Source of the DNA: Thraustochytrium sp. TN22
Lineage: Eukaryota; Sar; Bigyra; Thraustochytrida; Thraustochytriidae
NCBI GenBank assembly: GCA_013306675.1
Contig: JABLUY010000209.1
Coordinates: 18,575 to 66,762 of the forward strand
DNA length: 48,188 bases
Reading direction: 5' to 3'
Numbering within the stretch: position 1 is the first letter of the stretch; each line of letters opens with the position of its first letter. Below, piece after piece: positions 36,816 to 45,837 of this stretch. Below the pieces are notes generated by a model. The model saw nothing but the letters and a program-made list of their open reading frames with translations, did not search any database and had not been told where the DNA came from. The translations under genes and the position numbers were made by a program.

Positions 36816-38615
36816 ATGCTGTGGCGGGTCGGACGGCGCGCCCTGTCGACGGCGAGCGCGGGCGGCGGCGCGCCCGAGCGAGCCCTGGCCGGCTGGGTGG
36901 CCGATGGCGCGGAGGAGATGCGGTCGGCGGCGCTGGTGGGGCGCATGAGCTCCGGCAAGACGCGCGTGCTGCGCGGTCTGCTGCAGCGGTACGCGGGCGA
37001 GGGCGAGGGCGAGGAGGCGGAGGCGACGGCCCCGCCACCGCCACCGCCACCGCGCCTGGAGATGGTGAGCTTTGAGACGACTCTGGACTTCGTGCGCGAC
37101 CACGGCAACGAATCCGTGGGCTTCGTGTGCGGCGGGATCAACTCGGCGCGCGCGCGGTCGCTCGTGGTGCGCTTTGGCCTCATCAACGCGTGGACCAAGC
37201 GCGTGAGCTCGCTGTCGAGCGGCGAGCTGCGCAAGGTCACGCTGGCGCGCGCCATGGCCAACGCGCCGGACGTGCTGCTCGTGGACGGCGCACACGACGG
37301 CCTGGACCCGACCTCGCGCCAGCAGCTGAGCGGCTTGCTGGCCGGCTTGGCGCGCGGCCTGCCCAAGCTCCTCGTGCAGCTGGGGGGCAGTGGCAAGGAG
37401 GCGCCGCGGCTGCGCGCGCGACTCCTTCAGGTGTCGCACCGCGCCGAAGAGATCGCCACGGAAATCGCCGACGTCTTCGTGCTGGAGCGGCCCGAGCAGG
37501 CACCCGCGCACAAGACCATGGAGGTAGGCTTGCCGCACAGCGTGCGCGTCGCGGCCATGCAGGAGACGCTGGCCGAGGCGCACGCCGCCGCGGCGGTCAC
37601 CAGCGCCGGCGAGGCGCCCCGCGGGGGCGGGGCGCGCGCCGTCCTGCGTGCGCCGGCGGGCCGCGAGGCGTGGGAGGCCGCGTACGAGGCTTCGGGCGAG
37701 CCGCTGGTGCGCTTCGAGGACGCCACAGTCACGTTCGCCAAGCCGCCCGGCGCCAACGATCGCGAGCAGCGCGACAGTCTGCGCTCCGAGCATGTGGGCG
37801 GCATCCGCGACCTGCAGCTGCGCGTCGAGGCGGGCCAGTTCTGGGCCTTTGTCGGCAAGAACGGCGCCGGCAAGAGCTCGCTCGTCAAGCTCATGGCGTC
37901 GCCGCGTCTTCTGGACGCGGACCTCAGCCTGTCCGAGGCGGCCATGGGCGCCACCGAGACCGCCACACGCTTTGTCGCCAACAACGAGACCTCGCTGTTC
38001 CTCTTTGGCGCACGTCGCGGCTCGGCCGAGGCCGTGCAGCGCATCACCGACGCTGTCAGCCTCGTCTCCATGGACGGACATATGCGCACGCTCTTCTTCG
38101 CGCAGCAGCGCGCCGGCGCCGTACCGGCCTCGGCCATCGTGCGCAGCGGTCTGCGGGGCGCCGCCTGCTCCGGTGGCGCCAGCATTGCGGCGCTGGAGGC
38201 GAGCCTGAAGGACGCGGCAGCGACAGCGGCTCAGGACGAGGACGACTCCCTCGTGCGCGACGTCTGCGCCATGGTCGGCTTTCCGCATGAAAAGCTGGAC
38301 CAGCCATTTGAGACGCTCAGTCTGGGCGAGCAGCGCCTTGCGCTCGTGGCGCGCGCCCTCATCAACCGCCCGCGCCTACTCATTTTTGACGAGGCCTGCC
38401 AGGGCCTCGACGAGCCGACGCGGGACGCGCTCAAGGCCCTCCTCACTGCTTTGCACCGCGACCTCCCAGAGATGGCCATCCTCCTCATCACTCATCATGC
38501 CGACGAGATCCCCGAGGGCGTCAACCACATGCTCCACATTGAGGCTGGTGCCGCTCGCTTCAGCGGTCCCGTCGCCGATCACACTGAGGTCCAAGGCCTC
38601 CTCCGATCCCTCTGA
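36816..38615 (+). CDS. ModF/YDR061W-type double ABC ATPase, probably mitochondrial
   Basis: 599 residues from the ATG at 36816. The start MLWRVGRRALSTASA is a typical mitochondrial presequence. There are two ABC modules and no membrane segments. Module 1 has Walker A VGRMSSGKT (about 40-48), signature LSSGE and Walker B LLVDGAHDGLD, in which the catalytic Glu is replaced by Gly. Module 2 has Walker A VGKNGAGKSS (about 346-355), signature LSLGEQR and an intact LLIFDEACQGLD. Wording such as GLDPTSRQQL, RRGSAEAVQRI and HHADEIPEG follows bacterial ModF/PhrA and yeast YDR061W. These are soluble tandem ATPases whose role is poorly known; a molybdenum link for ModF is not established. One consensus and one degenerate site suggests asymmetric ATP hydrolysis. 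Confidence 0.88.
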   Translation: MLWRVGRRALSTASAGGGAPERALAGWVADGAEEMRSAALVGRMSSGKTRVLRGLLQRYAGEGEGEEAEATAPPPPPPPRLEMVSFETTLDFVRDHGNESVGFVCGGINSARARSLVVRFGLINAWTKRVSSLSSGELRKVTLARAMANAPDVLLVDGAHDGLDPTSRQQLSGLLAGLARGLPKLLVQLGGSGKEAPRLRARLLQVSHRAEEIATEIADVFVLERPEQAPAHKTMEVGLPHSVRVAAMQETLAEAHAAAAVTSAGEAPRGGGARAVLRAPAGREAWEAAYEASGEPLVRFEDATVTFAKPPGANDREQRDSLRSEHVGGIRDLQLRVEAGQFWAFVGKNGAGKSSLVKLMASPRLLDADLSLSEAAMGATETATRFVANNETSLFLFGARRGSAEAVQRITDAVSLVSMDGHMRTLFFAQQRAGAVPASAIVRSGLRGAACSGGASIAALEASLKDAAATAAQDEDDSLVRDVCAMVGFPHEKLDQPFETLSLGEQRLALVARALINRPRLLIFDEACQGLDEPTRDALKALLTALHRDLPEMAILLITHHADEIPEGVNHMLHIEAGAARFSGPVADHTEVQGLLRSL

Positions 38616-38650
38616 TGATCTCACCATGGCGCTCGCTCCAGAAAGAGAAT

Positions 38651-38717
<67 letters not shown>

Positions 38718-39001
38718 CTTGTCTGTATTTTGTCTCCCATGTCAACCTGCAAGGCGCTGGGCTGTTACGTATGGCTGGACCCTCTTGTCAATATTCATCT
38801 CTCCTCGAAATGAAAGATTGTTTCATGATTTTGAATTGCAGGAATAGGTCCGTACAACGATTGCCTAACTTAGACAGAAACAACGTCGTCGCCGGCGGCG
38901 GCTTTCCATCGCGTTACTTTTCTCTAATAATCAATGATGCAGCTTGGGCTGTCGTTTGCGGCCGGAGTGTTCTGCGCGTCGCGAGGGTTGCCCGCGCAGG
39001 T
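38616..39001. other. Convergent intergenic region
   Basis: 386 bp of mostly AT-richer sequence between converging genes, containing the TG microsatellite listed next and no recognisable gene. Confidence 0.45.
38653..38716. repeat. (TG)32 dinucleotide microsatellite
   Basis: 64 nt of uninterrupted TG, starting 37 bp after the stop codon of the double-ABC gene and so probably in its 3' untranslated region. Such alternating runs can adopt Z-DNA and are highly polymorphic. Confidence 0.97.
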
Positions 39002-39373
39002 CTATCCGCGCGCCCGTACTCTCGGCCCGGGGCTGCCTTCGTCCTTGGCGGGTAACGTGACTTGGACGACCTTGGCGTTCTGCTTCGCGTTCCTCCAGCA
39101 GCTCTCCTTGCCGGTGTAGTTGCTGGCTTCCTCCAAATTGCACCGTTGGCAGGTAGGCAGAATGTAGCAGATCGCGTTCGACTTGAAGCCTTTGATGAAG
39201 ATGTGCGCACCCACCTGTGCCGCGTTGCCGCAATAATACACTTGGCATTTGCTCGGCCAGCCCCGGCCCGAGTTGGCCACCCAGTACGCCTTCCAGTTGC
39301 GCCGATGTTCGCTCGTCTTGCGCACATGGGAGATCTGGTCGTCGTCTTCCAGCACAATGGCGGCAACCTTCAT
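39002..39373 (-). CDS. Small CX4C-H-CX2C zinc-binding protein (paralogue A)
   Basis: 123 residues from the ATG at 39373. It starts with a short hydrophobic and acidic piece (AIVLEDDDQISHVR), then WKAYWVANSGRGWPSKC. A Cys/His core follows: CQVYYC, GAHIFIKGF, CYILPTC and CQRCN, so likely zinc ligands are CX4C, the His of GAH and the Cys pair CX2C. This order suggests a treble-clef or HNH-like zinc fold, but the catalytic residues of an HNH nuclease cannot be confirmed. The same layout with the same spacing is in the gene at 40138-40620, so the two are tandem paralogues on the same strand. Function unknown; small proteins of this pattern occur in bacteria and viruses as far as I recall, so acquisition by transfer is possible. 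Confidence 0.7.
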   Translation of the reverse strand: MKVAAIVLEDDDQISHVRKTSEHRRNWKAYWVANSGRGWPSKCQVYYCGNAAQVGAHIFIKGFKSNAICYILPTCQRCNLEEASNYTGKESCWRNAKQNAKVVQVTLPAKDEGSPGPRVRARG

Positions 39374-40137
39374 GCTCCCCGCCGCGGCCTCGCTTCGTCT
39401 TCGTCTTCTTCTGTCGGGGCGGAGCGGAGCGCTGTTTCGGGGTCTGCCGCCGACTGCGCCAGCGCAAGTGGCAGCGGCGGCCGCACTGCACTGCAGCCCC
39501 GGCGCGGCCCGGCCCCGGCGACTGGCTTGACAACGCCGTCACCGTGACGCGGGTAAACCATTGCCGCGGATAACCACAGCCTGTCCCGGGGGTACTCGTC
39601 TTGCGAGACTGGCATCAGGCACGCGCGGCCACGCTGCACGAGAGAGCCTGACCCGGAAGCCAGCGGCCGTCCGTCTCAGAGGGTAGGGTACCGCGCCTCA
39701 TCTGCACTGGGAAGTGGCTTACGGGGCGTCTGTACAGACGTCTCAGACTGCTCTCATCAGAATTACACGCGCGTCGATGCGCATTGTGCTCAAGTCTGGA
39801 CCGCACCCCTGGGAGGCAAGCAGGCATTCAATTGGGTGCACGCGGGAAGCCGCACGCTTGCTTGCTGACAAGGCATCGCGCCGGTCCCAGGGAAAGGGGC
39901 AGGGGAGGCTGGTCAAGGCCTCTGGAGAATGGCGGCCTGGCTGCTGATGAGTGAAAGGAGCACTATCTGTCATTCAGCAAGATGACGAGGCGCTTGACGC
40001 TTGATTGAGTGCAACGACCACAAATGCCGCATCGACTTTGGTGTTGTGTCATTGAAATTTACCTCGCAAGTCCTTCCGATTCTAGCTAGGCTACCTCTGA
40101 AACGAGTGAAAAGATCAAATTTTGAAGCGAGATAGTC
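39374..40137. other. Region between the two zinc-protein paralogues
   Basis: 760 bp. The first 200 bp upstream of paralogue A are GC-rich; the rest is mixed and AT-richer near 40000-40130. Short frames (for example minus 39743-39973) show no domain. I see no gene here. Confidence 0.4.
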
Positions 40138-40620
40138 CTAGGCGATAACACAGCCTGAGCTCTCCTGCTCGGCCTCACTGTAAGAGTCCTGCTCGATGCA
40201 GGACTCATCATAGACACCGGCGGAGCTCACGTCCTTCGCGTCGAGGGTCCGCAGTCGAGGGCCTGAGACAGGGTTGGTAACTCTGAGGACCAGGGCACGT
40301 TGCTTCGCACTCGCCCAGCAGTCCTCTCCACCGTTATAGTCGGTGTCCGGGTCCTTGTTGCAGCTTTGGCAGGTTGGCAGAATGTAGCAAAACTTGTTCG
40401 ACGTCACGTATTTGATAAAGATATGCGCACCTACCTCGGCCGATCTGCCGCACCCATACATCTGGCAACAGCTCGGCCAGCCCCGACCCGAGTGGCGCAG
40501 CCAGCGGTCCTTCCAGTTTTTTCTATCGACGCTGCTTCCGCGCACGTGCGAGACCAGATCGTCATCGTCTAACACGATGACTTCGACTTCGTCATCCGCA
40601 TCGCGGCCGCGCTTCGTCAT
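40138..40620 (-). CDS. Small CX4C-H-CX2C zinc-binding protein (paralogue B)
   Basis: 160 residues from the ATG at 40620, chosen because it aligns with the start of paralogue A (VEVIVLDDDDLVSHVR here, AIVLEDDDQISHVR there). An upstream in-frame ATG at 40980 would add 120 Arg/Ser-rich residues translated from a minisatellite and is less likely. The core reads WKDRWLRHSGRGWPSC, then CQMYGC, GAHIFIKYV, CYILPTC and CQSCN, with the same presumed zinc ligands CX4C, His and CX2C. A Ser/Glu tail with several acidic residues and a final CVIA follows; the last four residues fit a CaaX-like pattern, which might be chance. The core is clearly homologous to paralogue A, with an unrelated C-terminus. The molecular function is unknown. 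Confidence 0.72.
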   Translation of the reverse strand: MTKRGRDADDEVEVIVLDDDDLVSHVRGSSVDRKNWKDRWLRHSGRGWPSCCQMYGCGRSAEVGAHIFIKYVTSNKFCYILPTCQSCNKDPDTDYNGGEDCWASAKQRALVLRVTNPVSGPRLRTLDAKDVSSAGVYDESCIEQDSYSEAEQESSGCVIA

Positions 40621-41069
40621 TGCTTCGACGCTCGCGGCGCTCGCGGCGCCTGTTTGGGTTCTGCCGCTGCGACTGGCGCGCTGCGCGCAGCAATCTCTCG
40701 AGACTCGCACGTCTGCGCAGACGCTGGCGGGTCCGGATCCGCAGAATCGCCAGCTGCCAGTGGAGCTGTCTTGCGGGAGTCTGCTCAGACTTGTCTGACA
40801 AGGTGAAGAAGAGCGCAAGAGACGGCAAGAGAACGGGAGAGCGCGCCGCCGCTCGCCACCGCTCGCCACCGCTCGCCACCGCTCGCGGCTCTGCCGCGCT
40901 CTGCCGCGGCTCTGCCGCGCTCTGCCGCGCTCTGCCGCCGCTTTGCCGCGCTCTGCCGAGACACTTGAACTTGATGTCATGATGTCGTTCGTTGTAAAAA
41001 AAGAGAGAAGCCACGAAAGCTCTGCGTTGCAGCTGGAAAATGTACAAATGGTTACAAAGCGGCGGTCGG
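40621..41069. other. Upstream region of paralogue B
   Basis: About 450 bp between paralogue B and the stop of the Atg14-like gene, both on minus. It holds the minisatellite at 40851-40959 and a short AT-rich stretch after about 40970. No further gene. Confidence 0.4.
40851..40959. repeat. 10-bp minisatellites
   Basis: Three exact copies of gctcgccacc at 40851-40880, followed by about seven copies of a gctctgccgc-type unit to 40959. They lie upstream of paralogue B. Confidence 0.88.
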
Positions 41070-42302
41070 TCAGCCGTCGAGAGCGCCGGAGGAGACCCAG
41101 TGGAGAATGTCGTCGTCCTTGGATGGCTTCGGGGGCTGGGGGCGCTCAATGAGGTCCCAGTTCTCCCCGCCGGCCGCGGCGGCCGGGTCGGCCTCGTCGA
41201 AGGAGACAAAATCCATGGAGCCGGATCCGTCCTTGAAGGAGGAGGCGGAATCTGTCATGTGGGCGCGTCCGGTGCCGGCCCCTGAGGGACGGGCGAGATG
41301 GTGGTCGCGGGCGCTGCGCGCGGCGACCTCGGCAGCGAAGAGATTCTCGAGAACGTCGACGGGACGGCGCAAGGACTGGCCAGGCTTGACGCGGCCGACG
41401 CGTGAGTCGGCCTCGAGCAGGCTCTGGTGCACGCTGTTGCCGAGCGACGGAGAGTGGAAGAGCTGCCACAGACTGTGGATGAGGCTCCACTCCTTGACGA
41501 GGTCGGGCGGGATGCCCTGGTAGAAGCAGAGCGCCTCGACGTTTTTGCGCAGCATGAGCATGCCGGTCTCGAGCGCCGCGCCAGTGCCGGTGAGCATGGT
41601 CTGCGGGGCGTCGTCGCCCCAGCGGCCGATGCTGGCCTTGGAGCCCAAAAACTCCATACGAAAGGGCAGCGTGAGCGAAAGGTAGCTGGAGGCAATGAGC
41701 AGCACACGCACGACGATGGCGAGCGCGGCGGAGCGCGCGTCCTCGTTCATGGCCTTGAGCAAGCGCATGTCGGAGGGCAGCGGCAGGCTGGCGATGGTCT
41801 CGGCGGCCGGGCCGCCGCCGGGCTCGAGCGGGAAGAGCTCGAGCAGCTGCATGACGAGCTTCTTGCGCTCGAGCGCGACGCGCTCAGCGTAGTCCTCGAG
41901 CTGCATGCTGAGCCCGTGCAAGATGGCGCCAGACATGCCCTTGTCGCCCAGCATGACGGCGTTGTAGCGCGCAAGCCCCTGCTGCGCGGCGGCCAGACGC
42001 TGGCGCCGTAGGCGCGCGGCGGCCTGGCGCTCGCGCAGCGCCTCGCGCTCCGCCTGCAGCTTGGCGCGCGCCGTGGCGACGCGCGCGCGGTACGCGGCCA
42101 CGTTGCCGTCTAGCTCTGCCACGAGGCGCTGCGAGCGCGTGGCGCGCGCGCGGCCCTCCAGCCGCGCGGCCGCCGCCTCGGCCGCCGCCGCCGCCTCGCG
42201 CCGCTTGTGCGCGACGCTGCGCCGCAGCTCCGCGACCGTGCCGCCCACGCACACGCCGCAGTGCGTCTCATCGCTCGTGCGCCGGCACACGCTGCACTCC
42301 AT
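41070..42302 (-). CDS. ATG14: Atg14/UVRAG-family subunit of the autophagy PI3-kinase complex
   Basis: 410 residues from the ATG at 42302; the upstream frame has only a TTG start. Right at the N-terminus is a Cys motif, CSVC at residues 3-6 and CGVC at 15-18, as in Atg14/Barkor, where paired CxxC motifs are needed for function. An Ala/Arg/Glu coiled coil (about 25-120) follows, then the conserved Atg14/UVRAG/Vps38 domain with LPLPSDMRLLKAMNED, YLSLTLPFRMEFLGSKASI and NVEALCFYQGIP. The C-terminal third is Ser/Asp/Pro-rich and ends DDILHWVSSGALDG. The protein should join Vps34, Vps15 and Beclin-1 (Atg6) and direct PI3P production at the autophagosome site. The Cys pairs favour Atg14 over UVRAG. 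It lies downstream of STT3 on the same strand. Confidence 0.82.
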   Translation of the reverse strand: MECSVCRRTSDETHCGVCVGGTVAELRRSVAHKRREAAAAAEAAAARLEGRARATRSQRLVAELDGNVAAYRARVATARAKLQAEREALRERQAAARLRRQRLAAAQQGLARYNAVMLGDKGMSGAILHGLSMQLEDYAERVALERKKLVMQLLELFPLEPGGGPAAETIASLPLPSDMRLLKAMNEDARSAALAIVVRVLLIASSYLSLTLPFRMEFLGSKASIGRWGDDAPQTMLTGTGAALETGMLMLRKNVEALCFYQGIPPDLVKEWSLIHSLWQLFHSPSLGNSVHQSLLEADSRVGRVKPGQSLRRPVDVLENLFAAEVAARSARDHHLARPSGAGTGRAHMTDSASSFKDGSGSMDFVSFDEADPAAAAGGENWDLIERPQPPKPSKDDDILHWVSSGALDG

Positions 42303-42753
42303 CGTGCTCCGCGCCGTCGCCGTCGCCGCGCCGCGCGCGTCGCCGCCGCCGCGCCGCCGCGCCGCCGCGCCGCCGCCGCCGCCGCCGCCGCGCCGGCCAC
42401 CCCGACTCGGCTTTGCTGTTTGCTCGTCTGTCTTCGAGTCTTCTCTTCCTTCCGAGGCCGAGTTCGACTTGTCGGCGGCGGACCCGGACTTCTTCTCCCT
42501 GTTCAAGCCTGTCGCAGAAGGCGGTCATCGTCAAAAGAACATCGTTCGGTGGCTTTCCCCCTAATCAGAGCATTGCACGTCTCCCCACGGTTGGAAAGAG
42601 AAAAGACAGGGTCGCAAAACCAAACCTCGCTCTCGCTTTCTCCTTTCCCGCCGTTTGTGTGAGCACACACTCACATGGTTCTCTCTCGCTCTCTCGCTCT
42701 CCCGCTCTCGCACTCTCGCGACTAGCTAGCTAGCTAGAGCTAGTAGCGCCGGA
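42303..42753. other. Intergenic region, STT3 to Atg14-like gene
   Basis: 450 bp between two minus-strand genes. Near the STT3 stop are four tandem TAGC units (42723-42738) and CTCTCG-type repeats at about 42680-42720. The part near 42302-42410 is a GC-rich cgccgc run, probably the 5' leader of the Atg14-like gene. Confidence 0.45.
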
Positions 42754-45264
42754 TCAGTGACCGCCGCGGCTGCCGCTGGCGCTGCCGCGCCGCGCCATAC
42801 TCTCGTGGTAGCGCTTCTGGTACTCCTCGGCGTCCTTGTTCTTCTTGCGGACGTTAAAGTCCTCGATCTGGGCGAAGTCCTTGCGGTCCTTGATGTACTT
42901 TTGGAACTTGGGCGGGTAGTCGCCCTTGCAGATGAAGTCGTAAGGGGGCGGGTCGCACTTCTTGTTGGCCAAGTCGGCAGCCCAGGCCTTGGACTCGGCG
43001 TCGACGGACTTGACCTTCCAGATGCGCACGCGGTTGTACTTGGAGGAGAAGACGTTCTCGAAGCGGTTGGTGTCGACGGTGACGCCCTCGCGCTGGAAGC
43101 CGGAGTGCAGCTTGTAGATGAGCGAGTCGGCCATCATGGGCGAGGGCGTACCCTTGCGGTCCAGGTAGCCGAGCTTGGAGCAGAGCGGGTCGTCCGCGCC
43201 GCACACGGTGTTGTAGACCGAGTTGGCGATGCGCGCGATGTGCGGCATCTTGGCGAGGTCGTCGCCGCCACCGCCGGTCCACACGAGCACGTAGTCCGCG
43301 AGGTGGCGGATCATCTTGTGCGCCTTCTCCTCGGGCGAGACGAGGCAGCGGCCGAGCGTGGCGATGTGCTCGTGGTTCCACGTGTTGCCGTCGGCGATGG
43401 TGGTGCGGTTCGCGATGCCGGCGATCTGGTAGCCGTAGTCCCACCACGCCATGACGCGCGAGTCGGCCGGCGTGTTGTCGCGCAGCCAAAAGTACGCCTC
43501 ACGGTAGTCGTCCACCAGCACCTCGCGCCCGTCGCGCGTGCGCGCCTTGTACATGATGCTCGGGTTCGACATGGCCCGCGCCATCATGTGCGAGTACTCG
43601 TAAAAGTCGCGCGCGCGCACCGCCATCAAGACCACCAGAAAGACGGCCAGCGCCTTGCGCAGCGTGCCGTTGCGCGCGTACGCCACGGAGCCCTGCTTGA
43701 GGAGGCGGTCAATGTCGGGGCCCAGCACCGAACCGTTGCCGCCGCTCTGCGCCGCGGCCGCCTTGGCGGCCTTCTTCTTGCCGCCCTTGCCGCCCGTCAC
43801 GGTGTCGGTCGCGGCGGCTCCGTCCTCCTCCGGCGTCACCGGCACCTTGGTCGCGAAGAACTGGTCGTAGGACCACTCCAGCATGCTGGCGACCGCGAAG
43901 CCGCTGAGCGAGGCCGAGATGGGGCCCAGCAGGATGATGAGGCGCACCATCTTGGCCGAGAAAAAGTAGCCCACCAGGCCGTAGAGCGGCAAAAACACAC
44001 GCGCTTCCGAGAGCCCGAAGAAGGAGCGCATGAAGCCGAGCGGGGCCAGGTAGCAAGTGTAGTGCAGGTACTGGTAGTATGCGTTGGCGCTGGCAGGCTG
44101 ATGCTCCGCCACAGAGTCCACCAGAGGGTTGCCCGTGCGCGTGTGCGTGACGAAGAGGCCGCGCACGCGCGCGCTGAGCGGGCCAAAGTAGCCCGTCGGG
44201 TACAGCAGGGCGCACACCACGGCAAAGACGACGCCGGCCGCCGCGAAGACCTTGAGCCGAAGCTGCAGCAGCGCGCGCGAGTCCAGGTTCTGCCGCTCGC
44301 GAACCACGTCGCAGAAGTAGAGCAGCTGCAGGATGCCGCAGACGCCAAAGGGGCCGAGCTGCTCCAGCGACTTGAGCGGCGCCAGGCCCACCACGGGAAC
44401 CTGAATGGCGCCCAGCGTGCCAATCACGTAAAACAGCGTGTACGCGTGGTGCAGCCGCTTCGAGAAGCGCCCCAGCGACACCAGAAAGATGGCGTGCAGG
44501 CCCACCATGTTGAGTACGAACACGTAGCCGCCCCAGGCCGCCACCATGTACGTGTACGCCAGGCCGGCAAGAATGCCAAAGGGCCAGGACGAGTCGTCGC
44601 GGAGCGCGCGCACCCAAAGGAAGAACGTCAGCACCATGGCCGTCACGGCGATGGACTCGTTGTCGTAGCCGCCGCCCACCGACCGCATCGTGTGCGCCGG
44701 CACGCACGACATGATGAGCGCCGCAAAGGCGCCCGCGTTGCGGTTGCCCGACGCCTCCGCCGTCAGCAGGCCCACCAGCAGCGACGCCACCACGCCGAAC
44801 CACGCCGGCACGTAGCAGCAGATGTCGTTGAGCGACATGGGCATGCCGGCCGCCTGCAGCGCGTTCCAGATCGCCACCGACGTCAGCTGCATGCCCGGAT
44901 AGATGGTCGTGCCCACCGGCCGCCCAATCGGGTACCAGCTCTCATGATCGTACCACCTGAAGAACGCCTTGACGCCGTGCTCATGTAGGTACTCGGTCGC
45001 GCGGTAGTTGAACCACGGGTCAAACTCGTGGATCACCAGCCCGTACTCCTTGATCGCGTACAGCCGAATGTTGTACGCCACCTGCACCGCCACGCCCACC
45101 GCCACCGCGCGCACGCCCCACCACGCGAGGTTGTCGTGGTTCCCGACCTCCTTGAACTCGGGCTCGCCCGCCGCGTCCGTCGTCGCCGTCGCCGCCGCCG
45201 CCGCGCCGCCGCTGGCGCCGCCCGCGTCCGCGCCCGCGTCCGCCGCCGCCTTCTTGCGCGCCAT
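42754..45264 (-). CDS. STT3: Oligosaccharyltransferase catalytic subunit STT3
   Basis: 836 residues from the ATG at 45264 (MARKKA start); the long open frame upstream lacks conserved sequence. The N-terminal 45 residues are Ala/Gly/Thr-rich, then about 13 membrane helices. Motifs of the family: HEFDPWFNYRAT (about residues 78-89, with the metal-binding Asp), a YDNESIA segment near 198 and SVAEHQP, in which SVSE is usual. In the lumenal domain are the WWDYGYQ signature (about 605) and DGNTWNHEHIATLGR, then SPEEKAH. It transfers the lipid-linked glycan to Asn in NxS/T sequons in the ER. Length and motif order are complete. The C-terminus ends in Ser/Arg/Gly. No other oligosaccharyltransferase subunit is in the window. 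Confidence 0.96.
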   Translation of the reverse strand: MARKKAAADAGADAGGASGGAAAAATATTDAAGEPEFKEVGNHDNLAWWGVRAVAVGVAVQVAYNIRLYAIKEYGLVIHEFDPWFNYRATEYLHEHGVKAFFRWYDHESWYPIGRPVGTTIYPGMQLTSVAIWNALQAAGMPMSLNDICCYVPAWFGVVASLLVGLLTAEASGNRNAGAFAALIMSCVPAHTMRSVGGGYDNESIAVTAMVLTFFLWVRALRDDSSWPFGILAGLAYTYMVAAWGGYVFVLNMVGLHAIFLVSLGRFSKRLHHAYTLFYVIGTLGAIQVPVVGLAPLKSLEQLGPFGVCGILQLLYFCDVVRERQNLDSRALLQLRLKVFAAAGVVFAVVCALLYPTGYFGPLSARVRGLFVTHTRTGNPLVDSVAEHQPASANAYYQYLHYTCYLAPLGFMRSFFGLSEARVFLPLYGLVGYFFSAKMVRLIILLGPISASLSGFAVASMLEWSYDQFFATKVPVTPEEDGAAATDTVTGGKGGKKKAAKAAAAQSGGNGSVLGPDIDRLLKQGSVAYARNGTLRKALAVFLVVLMAVRARDFYEYSHMMARAMSNPSIMYKARTRDGREVLVDDYREAYFWLRDNTPADSRVMAWWDYGYQIAGIANRTTIADGNTWNHEHIATLGRCLVSPEEKAHKMIRHLADYVLVWTGGGGDDLAKMPHIARIANSVYNTVCGADDPLCSKLGYLDRKGTPSPMMADSLIYKLHSGFQREGVTVDTNRFENVFSSKYNRVRIWKVKSVDAESKAWAADLANKKCDPPPYDFICKGDYPPKFQKYIKDRKDFAQIEDFNVRKKNKDAEEYQKRYHESMARRGSASGSRGGH

Positions 45265-45837
45265 CCTGCCGCGCGCGCCTCGCCCGCCGCGCCGCGCCGC
45301 GCCGCGCCGCCGCGATTTGATTTGCCGCGCTCGGCTCGCCCGCCGCGATCCGCCGCTCGCCACTCCAACCGCCGCGCCGCCAACCCGCCTATCCGCCTGC
45401 AAGTCGGCTTCCCGCGCGCGCGCCACTTGCGCGCCGCGAGCGCCCACTTGCGCGCGCCCAGCCGCCACTGCCGCCGCGCTTAAAGTTACAGCCTGGCAGG
45501 GACGCCGCCGCCGCGTCCCGCCCTGCGCGTACGAGCGCGGCGTGGACCTGCGCGCCGTGCACGGCCACGGGCAGGCCGGCATCCACGAGGCCGGCTTCGA
45601 GGCGCGGCCAGCACGGGCTGGGACTTTGCTGGATGGAGGACGGCCCGCCGAGGGCGGAGGACGCAGAGCGGGAGGTGGAGGAGCTCTGCACGGAGAGGGG
45701 AATTTGGGAGGAAGGGAGGGAGCGAGCGAGGCGCGGCGCGGCGCTCGCGTGCGGCTGCGTCGTATGAGGGTCGTGACGGTGGCGCGCGAGTGGTCGCGCG
45801 AGCTGTCGTTGAGGTTGAGGATAGAGAGAACAGATGC
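45265..45837. other. Upstream region of STT3
   Basis: About 570 bp of very GC-rich DNA holding the STT3 leader (gcgccgc runs at 45270-45310). No recognisable gene; frames here have no conserved features. Confidence 0.45.

Noticed and set aside
40621-40980. A longer start for zinc-protein paralogue B at 40980
   Set aside because: The extra 120 residues come from 10-bp minisatellites, and paralogue A starts where the ATG at 40620 aligns.
42757-44988. A 743-codon open frame on plus across STT3
   Set aside because: Antisense shadow rich in Arg, His and Val; STT3 on minus has the WWDYGYQ and DPWFNYR motifs.
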